A stretch of DNA of 64,000 nucleotides from Leeuwenhoekiella sp. MAR_2009_132 (GTDB taxonomy: Bacteria > Bacteroidota > Bacteroidia > Flavobacteriales > Flavobacteriaceae), in assembly GCF_000687915.1 (NCBI RefSeq), contig NZ_JHZY01000004.1:1808001-1872000 (forward strand). The letters are read 5' to 3'. The notes under the pieces were generated by a model that was not told the DNA's origin, searched no databases, and was given only the letters and a program-made list of their open reading frames with translations. This document shows, piece after piece, positions 63,302-64,000 of this stretch (position 1 is the first letter of the stretch; each line of letters starts with the position of its first letter). The position numbers were made by a program, and so were the translations under genes.

Positions 63302-64000
63302 AACATCAGACCTAATTTAAAGCTATTTAGCTCTAAAGGTTGTCCATTTATAAGAGTTCCATCTTTAAAGAACGGATTTAAGTTATAATAAAAGTGGAAA
63401 TTAAATGTGTCATAACCAAATGTGAATGTAAGTCCTAATCTGTATCTGTCAAATTCAGGAACATCAGTTTGTACAACTTGATTTCCGGTTTCTTCAAAGT
63501 TAAATTTGTACGCATAAACGTAGCCAAGTTGCAATCCAGTGTATACTCTCCAAAATTTATAATCTGCTGCAGTAGAAGTACGCCATCGTAGCTGAATTGG
63601 AGCTTCTATGAGATAAGTGCTAAGCCAGTTTTTATCATAGTCATAGCCTGAATCTATTACATTGAAAATTGTAGTATTAGATTGATCCTCTCCAACAAAT
63701 AAATTTTGATTGTAGGTGTTCATCGAAAATCCAGCTCCTATACCTATCGCAATATTGCGCTGTTCATTAATTGGCATATCTCGTATATAACCGATATGTA
63801 GTCCACCACTAAATCCATTTTGAGATAGTTCTTGTGGTTTATTGGTTAGTAGGTTAAAAGTAACTCCAATATAAAATTGATCCTCCCTATATTTTTGATC
63901 AAGTTGTAAACTATCTATGGTCTCAATTAGGCTGTCCTGCGCGTTGCTTTTTGTAACTATTGAAAATAGTACGAATAAAATAACAAGGGTAGATTTAGAA
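63289..64000 (-). CDS. PorT-like outer-membrane beta-barrel protein (5' end outside window)
   Basis: About 236 codons are visible and the frame is still open at base 64000. The ATG at 63777 is internal, because the sequence before it continues as STLVILFVLFSIVTKSNAQD (signal peptide) and DQFYIGVTFNLLTNKP. The start is probably only a few codons beyond the window. Barrel-type strands follow, with the block GYIRDMPINEQRNIAIGIG and an end in LGLMFYIL. This resembles the PorT-like porin family of Bacteroidota, some members of which serve type IX secretion. Whether this one does is not shown. It is convergent with the PAP2-like gene. Confidence 0.7.
   Translation of the reverse strand, partial: SKSTLVILFVLFSIVTKSNAQDSLIETIDSLQLDQKYREDQFYIGVTFNLLTNKPQELSQNGFSGGLHIGYIRDMPINEQRNIAIGIGAGFSMNTYNQNLFVGEDQSNTTIFNVIDSGYDYDKNWLSTYLIEAPIQLRWRTSTAADYKFWRVYTGLQLGYVYAYKFNFEETGNQVVQTDVPEFDRYRLGLTFTFGYDTFNFHFYYNLNPFFKDGTLINGQPLELNSFKLGLMFYIL

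Noticed and set aside
1..64000. CRISPR arrays, insertion sequences, integrases, tRNA or rRNA genes
   Set aside because: No regularly spaced repeats, transposase or integrase motifs, or cloverleaf-like segments were noticed on either strand by eye.

Overview
The window looks like core chromosome of a marine-type Flavobacteriaceae (Bacteroidota). The evidence is low G+C by eye, two SusC/SusD pairs, family-restricted envelope proteins (DUF5686, DUF5916, the 'VGIGT' secreted type, a PorT-like barrel), promoters of the Bacteroidota form TTG-N(17-23)-TAnnTTTG, and the order rplM-rpsI-rpsB-tsf-pyrH-frr. Genus is not resolvable from sequence alone. I see no tRNA or rRNA gene, CRISPR array, insertion sequence or prophage.

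Layout. 1-11 kb: the end of a PLP aminotransferase, a FUSC membrane protein, a YagU-like protein, an ankyrin protein with an unknown partner, and a minus-strand cluster tadA / cNMP-CBS-DUF294 regulator / DnaQ-like exonuclease. Then come dxs and dGTPase, meeting tail to tail. 11.2-15.3 kb: a TonB-dependent receptor plus a beta-helix lipoprotein, preceded by an 11-bp-periodic TAAC array that resembles a Pho box. 15.4-21.6 kb: aspS, then a SusC/SusD pair whose susC is split by a one-base frameshift. 21.7-28.4 kb: a tetR-tolC-adaptor-RND efflux operon behind a promoter covered by a perfect inverted repeat. 28.5-38.2 kb: polyprenyl synthase, the 2-oxoglutarate dehydrogenase E1 and E2 genes, and polA. 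38.2-46.9 kb: envelope genes on the minus strand (a secreted VGIGT protein, a DUF5916 protein, a second SusD/SusC pair). 47.5-51.9 kb: the translation cluster. 52-64 kb: a DUF5686 protein, an HAE3/MMPL exporter, asnS, a lipoprotein, a seven-helix membrane protein with a NarL-type kinase and regulator, rpoN, a degenerate PAP2-like protein and a PorT-like barrel cut by the window edge.

How the parts fit. Housekeeping genes (tRNA synthetases, ribosomal proteins, isoprenoid, TCA and replication functions) alternate with outer-membrane uptake and export modules. The most informative regulatory signals are the periodic TAAC array at 11169-11227, the TetR operator at 28399-28436, and the candidate leaders ahead of rplM and rpsB. 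I did not find a clearly new multi-gene system. The best candidates for under-described biology are the TAAC-array receptor/lipoprotein unit, the seven-helix protein/kinase/regulator set, and the ankyrin protein with its unknown partner.
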